This document shows, piece after piece, positions 22,737 through 32,184 of a stretch of DNA of 64,000 nt (positions are counted from its first letter, which is position 1; each line of letters opens with the position of its first letter). The stretch comes from Chenopodium formosanum (lineage: Eukaryota; Streptophyta; Magnoliopsida; Caryophyllales; Amaranthaceae), in NCBI GenBank assembly GCA_024500155.1, contig CM044865.1, positions 34,117,501 to 34,181,500 of the forward strand, in the 5' to 3' direction. The notes under the pieces are model-generated. The model did not search any database, was not told the origin of the DNA, and worked only from the letters and a program-made list of their open reading frames with translations. Made by a program: the position numbers and the translations under genes.

Positions 22737-23758
22737 GGCTGTTGGACTAGGATTAGTTGTCGAAGAAAAGTGTTTTGAAAAGGGTTGATCTTTGGGTGGT
22801 AAACGTAGAATGCGAGTGCTCAGGGGTCCTCTTTCCCAAGCTTGGAAACCGGCCCTAAAGGAGTACGAAGATAAGTAAATCGATATGCTTGTTTAAAAAG
22901 GAAAAAAAAAAAAAAAGAAAAGAAGCAAAATATATTGAAACGGATAACATCACCCTTAACAATTCTTCAATGAAGATATTGTTCGGACGAGTCAATTTGT
23001 TTTTTGAGAAATCAAAATTGACTTGTCCAATGGGCGCGCGCAAGTGACTCAATTGCCCGCGGCTGTCGCGCGCAACGAAATCACTTGCGCTGGGAGGGGT
23101 CGGGCAACTCATTGTGTTGCGTGTGCCACTTGCTCGTAGAATTTTTTTTAATTCGAGCGTTTTTTTCGTTATTGTTTTCTTTTTCTTCGATTTTTTTTTA
23201 CTTTTTTTTATGTTATTCTTTAAATATGACACTAAATCACGAAGAGACAACTTCGTAATTGGGAACCTAGACCAAACCTAAAAGAGAAAAAGAAGACTAC
23301 CCTAACACGTTGCATATAGTCACATAATTACATAAGCATGTCATAAGTCAAGATTCACACAGTGCCGTTCTAAGGTCAAAAAAGGCTTGGGTGTCCAAAG
23401 GTACCATATCTTAAGAAACGACGCATAAATCAATCACTCAATGTGTGACTCATGACATCGCCCTCCCAACATTTTGTTGGTGATATGGGTGGGATGATTG
23501 TTATTGATTTCAGGATAGAAGACTAGTGTTGGCGACCCCTAGTCAATGAGCCAATCCCCAATGGTTTAAGTGTGCTATGCTTATGCATGATGCAATGTTG
23601 CTTGTTTGTTTTTTACTCTTGTGCAAAAGGAAGATATTATGCGTTCAATTCTTGCTCTCTAACTAGAGATTATCCAAGTTAATTCTCGTTACAACCCATA
23701 GGCAACTTAGTGTTGGAAACCTTTGACCATAACTACGAATTTATCAAGTAACCTCTAA
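22737..23758 (-). other. Tat-A 5' untranslated region with an internal word array
   Basis: Sequence between the primer binding site and gag, without a credible ORF. The Tat-A word recurs at 23032-23132 (gggcgcgcgcaagtgac, gctgtcgcgcgcaacg, cacttgcgctggg, ttgtgttgcgtgtgcc). A T-rich stretch (23138-23215) lies upstream of it. Positions 23260-23758 hold nothing I recognise. Confidence 0.55.
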
Positions 23759-23759
23759 G

Positions 23760-23777
23760 TCCCCAGTGGAGTCGCCA
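23760..23777 (-). other. Primer binding site of Tat-A
   Basis: On the minus strand it reads TGGCGACTCCACTGGGGA, starting two bases from the LTR end. This is the tRNA-Arg-type site typical of Ogre/Tat elements, with one difference from the usual form (from memory). It fixes the LTR border and element orientation. Confidence 0.85.
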
Positions 23778-23778
23778 C

Positions 23779-25252
23779 TGTAAGGAGGGTGATCCCATCG
23801 TAAGGGGTACTCTCCTTAAATGCTCATGGCCACTAAAAAGCCTAAGACTTTACACTTGTTAAAGTGTAGTAGGATTTGAATTCCTGACTGTTTGGGGGAC
23901 CTTAGATTAGAATTGATTCTATCATTACACTTTTTTGTAAGAAATAAGTAGGAGTCGCTAATGAGTTTTAGGAAAAACTCATAAACCTCGTTCATATCTT
24001 TCTTCCATGTGGAGTTATGGAATAATTAGCAAGAATCATAAGTTTACCCATGCCCAAATTGGTCTATAAACCAGAAATGAGTTATAGAGCGAGGGTACTA
24101 AAATAATGTTCCTTTTAGAGGGGAATCGTTATCCTAGCCTAGTGCGGCCTCTACTAGCTCTTCCTTTTTTACAATTTCATTTCCAAACAATATATGCAAT
24201 GTGATACCTAAAACTATGTTATTTGATTTTATTTACAAGCAAATTCACATAGGAATTACATCGTAATGTCGTTATTCTTATTTAATCAAAATCATGAAAA
24301 GGACAAGAAAATAAACAATATTTGCCTTGGCTTAAGTGATCAACCAACAATTATTTAATTCAATTCTAATCTTTGTTTAACACAAGATACTATGTGGAAT
24401 GGATTAATTAATTATTTTAAAGGTGATCAAATAACACTAATTAATTAATTAAGGTTCTTTAAACAAGAAAAAAAATGTGATTTAACTAAGTGCTCGGGAA
24501 TTTACCACTTCTCTTTGCTAGATCTCCGTTTAGAACACTTATGGACTCCTTCTTGTTCGGGAACCTCCACCGTAGTAACAAAATATCAAAAGGGTGAGTG
24601 TTTAGGACAAGAGGGGCTAGGTTGCACAAGTTCACAAGTATTTCGCCAGAGTTTTAGGTTAATTTTCTATTTGTTTAAGCCTCTATCTAAGCTCGTATTT
24701 ATAGGGAATTATTAGGTCTTGGGTTTCTAGAATTCTGCCGCAGCAGGTGTCGCGCGCAAAAGGATAAGTTACGCGCGACATCCCAGCGCAAGTGATTGAG
24801 TTGCACTGCTATGCGCAGCGCAACTAATTGTCTTATGCGTGGCTTTATGGTAAGATTCGATTTTATATTTTCTGTATAATTCTGAATCTTTCGCAGCGCA
24901 ACTCTGGAGGTTGCGCTGGGTGTCGCGCGCAACTAAATTAGTTGCACGCGACAGCCTAACGCGACTCTTTGAGATGCGTACGACTTTTTCTGCGGCAGCA
25001 CTAAGATTTAAACTAGGAATTCCTAAATCCGTTATTATTAGGTTTCAAGAACGGGATTAAGCCTAATTATGATCGAGTTTAGTTAATTGGACCTTTGTTT
25101 TGGCTTTTTCTTTAATTTGGGCTATTCTTTTGTGTTTTGTGGCTTAACGAGTTATCCATAAGTATTCTTCACTTTGATCCAACACGAAGATGGTTTTATT
25201 TATCGTCATTGCACTTCCTGTCAGGACCAGAGGCCAAAAGTAGATGTCTACA
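23779..25252 (-). repeat. 5' LTR of Tat-A (1474 bp, reverse orientation)
   Basis: On the minus strand it starts TGTAGACATCTACTTTTGGC (25252) and ends CTCCTTACA (23779) next to the primer binding site. Internal blocks such as taggagtcgctaatgag (23950) have counterparts in the Tat-B LTR (aaaagagtcgccaacaag, 43742), showing common descent. The flank at 25253-25257 is ggtag; the matching 3' LTR is not in the window. Confidence 0.85.
24696..24965 (-). promoter_or_regulatory. Tat-A LTR promoter: TTGCGCGCGACA array plus TATA box
   Basis: On the minus strand, TATAAATA lies at 24703-24696. Upstream, 24965-24746 carries about eight copies of the Tat-A word in both orientations (ggtgtcgcgcgcaa, agttacgcgcgaca, cagcgcaag, agcgcaactaatt, agttgcacgcgaca). 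A 65-base AT-rich stretch at 24838-24893 splits the array in two. Confidence 0.7.
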
Positions 25253-25790
25253 GGTAGCTTCCTATGCTTGATGGAATCCACCGGATGACGTTTCGCTGAA
25301 ATACTTTCCATGCCTGAGGAAAGTCGACTGATTAACTTTGGTAGCTTTCTATGCTTGAAGAAATCTACTAGATGATACTTTCCATGCCTGAGGAAAGTCG
25401 ACATATAATTTGGTGTTTTTCTATGCTTGAAGAAATCCACCGGTAATGCTTTCCATGCTTAAGGAAAGCCGACAAATGAATTTGGCGTTTTTCTATACTT
25501 GAAGAAAAATCCACCGATAATGCTTTCCATGCTTGAGGAAAGCCGACTTGGCGGTTTTCTATACTTGAAGAAAAATCCACCGATAATGCTTTCCATTCTT
25601 GAGGAAAGTCGAATTGGCGATTTTCTATACTTGAAGAAAAATCCACCGATAATGTTATCCATGCTTGAGGAAAACTGACAACTGATATAATCGCTGACTT
25701 CTTTACTTTGAGAGATGACAACAACCGATAATTTTCCATGCTTGAGGAAAAAAACTTGTCAAATGAAATTTGCATGTCTCTAAGCATCGA
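25253..25790. repeat. Tandem repeat, about 65-75 bp units with TTCC..GGAA hairpins
   Basis: Units start around 25440, 25514, 25581 and 25646 with cgataatgctttcca. More diverged units extend left to 25253 and right to about 25790. Each unit has a small inverted repeat (tttccatgcttgaggaaa) and the block ttctatacttgaagaaaaat. Tat elements are known for tandem repeats in their hypervariable 3' untranslated region. The frames open through it (for example 25787-25368 minus) are by-products of the periodicity. Confidence 0.75.
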
Positions 25791-26087
25791 GAATCTTGCG
25801 CCATGAAATAATGATGGTTCGATTGTCCCCGAACGTGGGCCGCAGATGATTTATCTTCAAGTCGACTATCCGACTATATTAGGTGTTTAAAGTGTTGACA
25901 ATGCAACCCTAATTCTTGTTAGGGGTAAATCAGTAATGTTGAAACCCTTTAAATACCAATTAGAATTTTCCGCATAATTCCGGTGAGAAAATAACTGTCC
26001 AAAAGTTGCGGAAATTCATTCCACCTTAGTCAAAATATAAAAATATTCGCTAAAAGGCTTAAAAGTAATGTGCAGGACACACAGATG

Positions 26088-26230
26088 ACACCACACCATG
26101 GGAATTTTTACTGTGTCATGGGAGTTTTCACCGTGGCACGGTGTATTTCCTGCAAAAAAAAAAATAGCAGATAATCCCCGCATCACGGTATTTTCTAGCA
26201 TGACGCGGCATAATTTTTCCGTGGCGCGAC
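26088..26230. repeat. Tat-C word array (CACCGTGnCACGG type) downstream of its DUF7745 gene
   Basis: Degenerate copies include caccatgggaa, ctgtgtcatggga, caccgtggcacggtg, catcacggt, catgacgcggca and ccgtggcgcgac. Related words recur in intron 2 of the same gene (27296-27333) and just upstream of its TATA box (about 32106-32137). Confidence 0.5.
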
Positions 26231-27295
26231 AATCTGCTGTTGGCAAATTCTGTTTTACGAATATTTGTTCGACGATTGTTATTATTCTTCCAATGCGTCC
26301 GACTTCTTGACTCGGATAATAAAAAAAAATAAATAAATAAAAACTCATTGTAATTTTTATTTAAGGCAAAAATAAATATGCTATTATTGAAATAAATGTG
26401 ACTACAATTACTGGCATCATGCGCCTTATTTACAAAATTAAAAATCATAAATCATATAAGCAAAGCAATATTGATCTAATCCTTCTTCACTTTATGAACT
26501 TCCTTCTCTTTTTGAACTAGGTCGGCCTTCACCATTCATGTGTCTTTTGTAGTCTGAACCGTTACACCTCTAGTTGAACCTTCACCCCTTTCACCTTTCT
26601 TAAATTCTTCGATTGCTTTGCTTTATAAACCATCTTTTCCTTACCCTTTTCTTTCACATAATTCTTCTTTTTAGACATTATAGGAGTCTTAAACTCAATT
26701 CCTTGTGTTCTTGGACCTAGACGATCTTTAGGAGGCACCTTCTTACTTCCAAAACGTCCCTTCACATCAAAATTGCGTGATCCGACTCGATCCCTTCTAC
26801 TTCTCAGATTTAACCTTGCCTTATATGCACTAGATAAGGGAGTAGGAGCTTGGTAACTCGCAGAAATGGTCCACAAAGGTCTTCCAATCCAATAAGTCTC
26901 GTACTTATGAACGTTACTTTCATGCAACGATACTTCACGAGGACTATCGTTATAGCGTGGAACTACTTGTTCAAGTCCATATTGTTGCATCAATCGAGAA
27001 GGACAATAAAAATTCAACTTTGAAATACTAGGAACGCGACAATACGGAGTATCATTCTTGCCAACCATCCTAGTAAGCCTTCACCAAGGCACCACCCACT
27101 GAATGGAAAATTCTCTCTTTGCAAAGAAGACCTTCCAATCATCATATGACATGTTTGTAGAGTAATTCTTCTTCCTACAGACCAGATCATTGGGATCATA
27201 TTTTTCAATACCGTCGGGGGCTTCAAAAAGTTCTAAACGCTACATCAACCAAATATGTTAAATAAAAAAAATCTGTTGAAAAAAAAAGCAGAAAA

Positions 27296-27333
27296 CCACC
27301 GTGTCACGACAAACAAGCACCGTGACACGGGGG
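27296..27333. repeat. Tat-C words inside intron 2 of the DUF7745-like gene
   Basis: Two copies, accaccgtgtcacgac and gcaccgtgacacggggg, lie in the intron between exons 2 and 3, the same intron that carries an array in the Tat-A gene. Confidence 0.5.
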
Positions 27334-27645
27334 CTAATCAGGGCGTGTTTTTACCTGCAACAGTACTAGAGAGCCCTTCCTAATGGCTTTCCGGTCAGCT
27401 TTTGCTTCGTCAGGGCCACGTAAAATTTCTCCAAGGCAAGTAGGCATAAGAGATCTTCCAGATTCAACATGTTCAAGGACAGACGCTAAACAAGCATGTC
27501 CTACCCTACCGTTTGCAAATAAAAACTTGCAAAACATGCAAAAAAATATAATCCCTTCTACGGTATACATGATAAGACTCAGAGACAGGACGATTGAAAT
27601 ACAAATTTGCAAGCTTTTCTAAATCTACTTCCACTAGTGGAAAAA

Positions 27646-27905
27646 ATCTCATTCGTAACAGGCTATTTGTAACGGGCAAAGCTTTGCCCGTTACAATTAA
27701 GATATTCGTAACGGGAAAAATAGTGTCCGTTACGAATACTTATTTATTCGTAACGGGCAAAATAGTGTCCGTTACGAATACTTATTTATTCGTAACGGGC
27801 AAAATAATGTCCGTTACGAATACTATTATATTTGTAACGGAGAAAATACCGCACGTTACGAATAGTATACTATTTATAACGGACATCATGGGCCCGTTAC
27901 GAATG
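27646..27905. repeat. CACTA left subterminal repeats (CGTAACGGGCA words)
   Basis: About ten alternating direct and inverted words (tcgtaacgggcaaa / tgtccgttacgaat) are arranged as back-to-back pairs with a spacing of roughly 38-40 bp. Such arrays are the transposase-binding regions in En/Spm. The 117-aa frame across it is a repeat artefact. Confidence 0.85.
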
Positions 27906-28623
27906 ATTGGTCCAGGCGTTGGTGAGATGAGCCCATTAGTTACTTAGGGTTTCACACATCTCCTCAGCCGTCACTCTCCTCTCTTTCTCTCTCCTCAGAA
28001 ATCATCCTCTAACTTTCTATTTCACTCACTCACTACCTTTCTCTCTCCTCTTTAGAACTCAATGTTTTTCTCTTTCCACAAGATTCATTCTCTTTTACTC
28101 TCTTTACCACCTCTCCTTACCTCCATATTATCTTTCCTCTTTATTATGCATTTTTTAAAAATTTATGTTTTGTTTTTGCTACTAGATCTGTAGCAATTAT
28201 ATTCAAATTGGTAGAATTTTTGGGTTTTATAATTAGATTTTAATCTGATTTTTATTTGAATGATTTTCGCTAGTTTATTGTTGAAAACCAAGAGGAGGAA
28301 GTGAAATAAGAGGCGAAAAAGAGGAAGAAGTCACTAACGGCAATGGAGAAATCAAAGGTTAGATCGTTGGAAACCACCGCTTACAAGGATATATAGGTTT
28401 TTAGATCTTATTTCTTTTAATTTTTTGTTACTTGTTACCCTTTTTTTTTCAAGTTCTATGATTTTTCTGGATTTTAAAATTATATTTGGGATTTTGTTTT
28501 TATTTCTTGGAAAATCGATTTAAATGACTTAGTTTTGGGAATTTTTCCGCTTCTCTTTCGTTCTTCACATTTCGAAAATTCTCCCCTTTCAATTCTCAAT
28601 CTGCAACTTCAGAAAATTCAATA
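27906..28623 (+). other. Pyrimidine-rich and AT-rich DNA upstream of the captured TRAP-beta exon
   Basis: No ORF. A CT-rich stretch (27958-28080) looks like a plant 5' leader and may have been captured with, or serve as promoter/leader for, the downstream fragments. Short coding-like pieces around 28288-28395 could not be identified. Confidence 0.4.
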
Positions 28624-28811
28624 ATGGCGGCTTCAATCAATCAATTAGGGTTTGTAATTTTCGCTATGATTCTTGTTTCATGTTCAATCTCAGGAATGGG
28701 GGATTCGGAATCAGCTTTTATTGTAGCTCACAAGAAGGCTACCCTTACAAAGCTCAGCAATGGCGTCGAACGTATCTCCGTTTCTATCGACCTCTAAAAT
28801 CGTGGATCTTT
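28624..28811 (+). pseudogene. Captured fragment: translocon-associated protein subunit beta, exon 1
   Basis: The ATG at 28624 opens a signal-peptide-like start (MAASINQLGFVIFAMILVSC) followed by SAFIVAHKKATLTKL and SNGVERISVSIDL, which I recognise as the N-terminus of plant TRAP-beta (SSR2), an ER translocon membrane protein. A TAA at 28795 sits where the family has a Tyr. The exon then reads NRGSL up to a gtatgt donor at 28812. The later exons are missing. It is a truncated capture, so no functional TRAP-beta is expected. Confidence 0.75.
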
Positions 28812-29106
28812 GTATGTGTTTTCTCTTTTCTATTGATTCTACATTTTCTGCTATGATTTTAGATCTTGTTTGCGTTTGAATTTCCATTTTTATGAATTTC
28901 ATAATTGAATTATGTTTTCTGTGTTTGATGTTTTTTGTTTGCATGTTGATTTAGAGGGAGTAATAGTGTTGGAAATGAATTTCGGTTTCAATTGTGTATT
29001 TTAATCTTAAATTTTCCGCACTTGTTTGATTTTGTGAGTTTGTTGTTTGAGAAATATTGTAGTTTATTTGTAAGGTTGAATTGCTACTATTAATCCTGTG
29101 TTTTAG

Positions 29107-29750
29107 GAGCTTTGTTGTTGTTGGTGTGGATCCTTCTGTTATGGGGTTTGGCCCAGCTTTTGCCATTCCTGCTGCTGTGAAATATGTCGGGCTAAAGCTT
29201 AACGATATCAATCTATTTGAGATAAATGAGGTTAGCACTCTGAATAAGCTGCCTCATATTTTCAGTTGGTGAATTCAACACCATTTCTCAATTTTGTAAC
29301 ATCCATTTTCAATGCAGGCCTTTGCATCTCAGTATGTTTACTGTTGTAAAAAGCTGAACCTCGATCTAGCGAAAGTTAATGTTAATGGGGGAGCAATAGC
29401 CCTTGGACATCCCTTGGGAGCTACAGATATGCATTTTGGCTTTACTAGAGAAAATGCTTATTGAGTGAGTTAGGCTATGTTTGGGGAGGGGGGATTTATA
29501 TAAGTAAAAATCAGTTATACATTGTAAAACTCGATTATTAGTAGAAATCTAAGTCTGATTTCAGTGCGTGAAATTAGTTTTAATCTGTTAAAATAAGGTA
29601 GACAATAACAAAGCCTTGTTGATCAGTGTATTGTTGTACTCAATTCCTACTTTGCTCTTTTTTTAGGTGCCCGGTGTGTAGCTACTTTACTTAATGAGAT
29701 GAAACTTCGAGGAAGAGATTGTCGTTTTGGAATCATTTCCATGTGCATAT
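29107..29750 (+). pseudogene. Captured fragment: peroxisomal 3-ketoacyl-CoA thiolase, three exons with introns
   Basis: Exon 29107-29230 encodes VVVGVDPSVMGFGPAFAIPA and INLFEINE. Exon 29318-29426 starts AFASQYVYCCKKLNLDLAKV and holds the thiolase signature NGGAIALGHPLGAT with its catalytic-loop His. Exon 29667-29750 has RCVATLLNEMKLRGRDCRFG. Introns are kept, so capture was from genomic DNA. The donor after 29426 reads ATATGC where GT is expected. The C-terminal active-site segment and everything N-terminal are absent. The enzyme works in peroxisomal fatty-acid beta-oxidation; this fragment cannot. Confidence 0.88.
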
Positions 29751-29753
29751 GTC

Positions 29754-30926
29754 TCTTTCTCTCTCTCTCAACACCTTGTGTGCAACCTAAAAGCTAATTT
29801 AATTTTGTAAAGTTGAAGCCACTAAAATAACCTCAAATTGATTTTGGTTTGACTGTTTTTTGCAATTGATTTTGTTTTGTAATTTGATTGGTTTTTGGTT
29901 TAGATCTGATGAAGTAGATTAATTGATGAATTTTTTCATGTTTAATTTTGATGTTTGATTATTTGGATTTTATATTGTTTTACGATTTTTATGCTTTTTT
30001 TTTGTTCATGTTTTGTGGATTGATTGCTTCATTTTCATATGAATCCTTGTACATCAAAGTTATTGGATTGATTAATTGAAAAATTGGATAAAATGATATA
30101 TGATTAAAGATTTATAACAGAGTTTTAAGTATTTGATGTGTTTAGCTGATGAACATGATTTGAAGTTTAAGAATTTCCTAGAATCCGAATTTTGTGATCT
30201 TGAATCATTAATTGATTATAATGCATTACCTGATTACTGATTTGACTTTAAGGTTTAAGAGTTTCATGATTTAAGGTTTTACTTTTTTTTGACATTTTAG
30301 TTTTTAGTTTTAGTTTTAGTGTGAAATAATTTGTTCATGTCTGCCAGTACTGCAAGGATTAGGCCTAGTGATAAAAAACTTGTGGAAGATAAAGTGCTAT
30401 CTGTTGTGTGTTGGAAGTTTTGAATAAAGTGTTATCTGCTGTCTGTTGCATTGTGTCATATGAATTACAGCATTAGCTAGTATACTGAAAAACTGTGATC
30501 ATTTATATGAATAAATTATTGTCATTGTTGCATTGAGTATGTAACGGTTATGAGTGCTAGCGGAAGAAAATAAATTCATGGACGATAAACCCTAAAACCC
30601 ATAAAATAGGACAACCCCTGAATTACCAAAGTGTAAGATATATTGCCTTTGTATCTTTCCGGTTACATAAGTATTATTTACTTTCATTGATGTATCTTTC
30701 TGGTTATTTGAAGAATAAGCTTTCCTCAATTGTGAAAAGATCTAAGAATTTCACCCAAATAAAAGGTTCATTGCTATAGTAGGATCTGTCAGGCACCTCA
30801 TAATTCTCTTTTTCCCTGTAATGTGTGTGTGTTTGTTGTAAGTTAGAATTGACTATCTTTAATATTGATTCATTTATGTGAAATCAATAGGAAAACTAAG
30901 GTAAACACCAAGGAAAGATCACAACC
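29754..30926 (+). other. AT-rich interior of the CACTA element
   Basis: No coding match. It contains a TC-run (29752-29769) and intron-like AT-rich DNA, possibly captured non-coding DNA from the source genes. Nothing else seen. Confidence 0.4.
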
Positions 30927-31058
30927 ATGGCAGAATCCATTGTTGTATCAGCTGCCCAGTGGATTGGCTCTATATTGATTCAAGAGGCCAATATATTATT
31001 CGATGTTGCAGATCAAGTACGGGGCCTTCAGCAAGAGATTGAGCTGATGCAGCAATAG
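30927..31058 (+). pseudogene. Captured fragment: N-terminus of a coiled-coil NLR (Rx_N-type) immune receptor
   Basis: The ATG at 30927 starts a 43-residue frame (MAESIVVSAAQWIGSILIQE..) that resembles the start of CC-NBS-LRR proteins (Rx N-terminal domain): MAE-I-, the LIQEA stretch, the DQVRGLQQEIELMQ helix. It stops at TAG 31056, well before any NB-ARC domain. Just downstream, ttggcctaagaagaatcaatg-type words are repeated (31062-31160). This is a recognisable but short match; a chance alpha-helical ORF is the alternative. Confidence 0.62.
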
Positions 31059-31329
31059 CTTTGGCCTAAGAAGAATCAATGAAGCAGAAGGTTTGGACTA
31101 AGAAGATCATTGAAAAGTTAAATAGCTTTGAACTAAAAAGAATCAATGTAGCAGAAGGTTTTTAGTTTTAATTATTTAGGCAATAATAAATGTTTTTTTT
31201 TTGCTCATTGTATAAATATGAAGTATATTTTAATCTCAATTAATTAATAAAATAATTGTGCTATAATTTTTATGCAAGATAGCTAATCCAGCACAGCAAC
31301 ATGTGCTGGATTTTTTTAAAAATTAGGTT

Positions 31330-31631
31330 ACACACTATTTGTAACGGGCAGATATCATGCCCGTTACAAATAACGGGGTTATTTGTAACGGGCACTTGAA
31401 ATGTCCGTTACAAATAACGGATTATTCATAACGGACACATGAAATGTCCGTTACGAATAATGGGTTATTCGTAACGGGCGAAATGTCCGTTACGAATAAC
31501 CCATTATTCGTAACGGACAGTGCCCGTTACGAATAACAATGACCATCCGTAACGGCCACATACGTAACGGACGCTGCCCGTTACGGATGGGCCCTTTTTG
31601 CCCGTTACGGATGACCTTTTTACCACTAGTG
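31330..31631. repeat. CACTA right subterminal repeats and terminus
   Basis: Around twelve CGTAACGG/CCGTTACG words in head-to-head pairs lie between 31339 and 31610, followed by the inverted terminal sequence ending at 31631. Denser than the left side. Confidence 0.85.
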
Positions 31632-32040
31632 TTCATTACCACACACAATTTTAATTAAATCTGGATCTGTCTTATTCTGATAGCGTTCAAAGTCTTGGTA
31701 ATAATACTCACGTAGGGTAGGCATTGCAATTAGATTTTTGGCTGGAAAACCAACCGAATTCCTCCGGCAGGGGACAAATTTCCACATAATCAAATTTGAA
31801 GTAATGAGTTTCTGGACTCCAATAATCTAAAGCTGCCCTAAGAAAATCATGTTCAATTTCTACATGCCTCAAGGCTAATAAGCCTCTAACATGAAACAAT
31901 TCCAGTTCTCTTTTGTCAGCATTGGTCAAAGAATAAGACCAGACGCGCAATGTATTATCAAAATTCTGAGACATTATTATTGAAATATGAAATTATAATT
32001 ATTTTATGTTTTGTAATTATGCATATCACGAATAAATTTT

Positions 32041-32137
32041 CCCTATTTTATAGCCAAAACGCTTGGAAATACTCAAAATCTATCTTTTTATGCGCGCAAA
32101 TTACACCGCTGTAGAATACGTGCACCGTAACATGGGA
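32041..32137 (-). promoter_or_regulatory. Promoter of the Tat-C DUF7745-like gene
   Basis: Read on the minus strand, TATAAAATAGGG lies at 32052-32041, about 70 bp before the ATG at 31974. About 40 bp further upstream come tgcgcgc (about 32091-32097) and a Tat-C-like gcaccgtaacatggg (32122-32136). The array is shorter and weaker than in Tat-A or Tat-B because element D begins soon after. Confidence 0.5.
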
Positions 32138-32184
32138 AAAACGACTTCCAAATTTCCTACCTACTATTCAACAACTAGCACACT

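Larger units (their letters stand above)
3248..25252 (-). mobile_element. Tat-A: Tat-lineage (Ogre-like) LTR retrotransposon with antisense PMD and DUF7745 genes
   Basis: The element reads right to left: 5' LTR 25252-23779, primer binding site 23777-23760, 5' UTR, gag (22736-21327), protease region (21278-19887), RT and RNase H (19862-17849), then a second RNase H and integrase (11330-9640). The pol gene is split by an Athila-like insertion at 11348-17848. Left of integrase, on the opposite strand, lie DUF7745-like (7205-8852) and PMD (4189-6369) genes. Extra ORFs in either orientation are known in the Tat lineage. Its 3' LTR is absent: the left part is replaced at 3247/3248 by Athila-like element 1a. 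All genes are broken except the protease-region ORF. Confidence 0.8.
27632..31631. mobile_element. Non-autonomous Pack-type CACTA (En/Spm) transposon, 4,000 bp
   Basis: It begins CACTAGTGGAAAAAATCTCA at 27632 and ends, read on the minus strand, CACTAGTGGTAAAAAGGTCA from 31631. It is flanked by a perfect 3-bp duplication TTC (27629-27631 and 31632-31634), as expected for CACTA elements. Subterminal regions are packed with CGTAACGG words. I find no transposase. The inside holds fragments of three unrelated plant genes in plus orientation: TRAP-beta exon 1 (28624), thiolase exons (29107-29750) and a CC-NLR start (30927). It sits inside the third DUF7745-like gene. Confidence 0.93.
26562..31974 (-). 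pseudogene. DUF7745-like gene, Tat-C copy, split by a CACTA transposon
   Basis: Exon 1 runs from 31974 (MSQNFDNTLRVW) through PLPEEFG and a frameshift near 31750 to EYYYQDFERYQNKTDPDLIK. It is interrupted at 31631/27632 by the CACTA element and continues at 27631 with VDLEKLANLYFNRPVSESYH, so the frame joins exactly when one TTC duplicate is ignored. After another frameshift come EHVESGRSLMPTCLGEI and a gtaaaa donor near 27353. Exon 3 (about 27253-26562) has a stop in the MERL block, a TGA near 27087, then CRVPSISKLNFYCPSRLMQQ and a lysine/arginine-rich tail. The copies at 7205 and 50331 align throughout. Confidence 0.7.
25253..32160. mobile_element. Tat-C: fragment of another Tat-type element carrying a DUF7745-like gene
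   Basis: Between the Tat-A LTR and element D lies DNA holding a 65-75 bp tandem repeat (25253-25790), word arrays unlike those of Tat-A, and a minus-strand DUF7745-like gene. Similar tandem repeats sit in the 3' untranslated region of Tat-B, which supports a Tat origin. No gag, pol or LTR of this element is present, so its orientation cannot be fixed. A plus-strand TATA-like ctttaaatacc at about 25948 has no recognisable gene behind it; otherwise 25791-26087 holds nothing I recognise. It is interrupted by the CACTA element at 27632-31631. Confidence 0.5.

Noticed and set aside
25440..25660. CRISPR-like look of regularly spaced repeats
   Set aside because: Units are contiguous tandem repeats without unique spacers, in plant nuclear DNA.
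25368..25787. 139-aa minus-strand ORF with periodic SSSIENRQ-like repeats
   Set aside because: Periodic only because it overlies the 65-75 bp tandem repeat; a second frame is also open there.
27594..27947. 117-aa ORF with VTGKIVSVTNT repeats
   Set aside because: Translation of CACTA subterminal repeats.
29107..29750. A resident host thiolase gene at this locus
   Set aside because: It lies wholly inside the CACTA borders, lacks most exons and has a dead splice donor, so it is a captured fragment.
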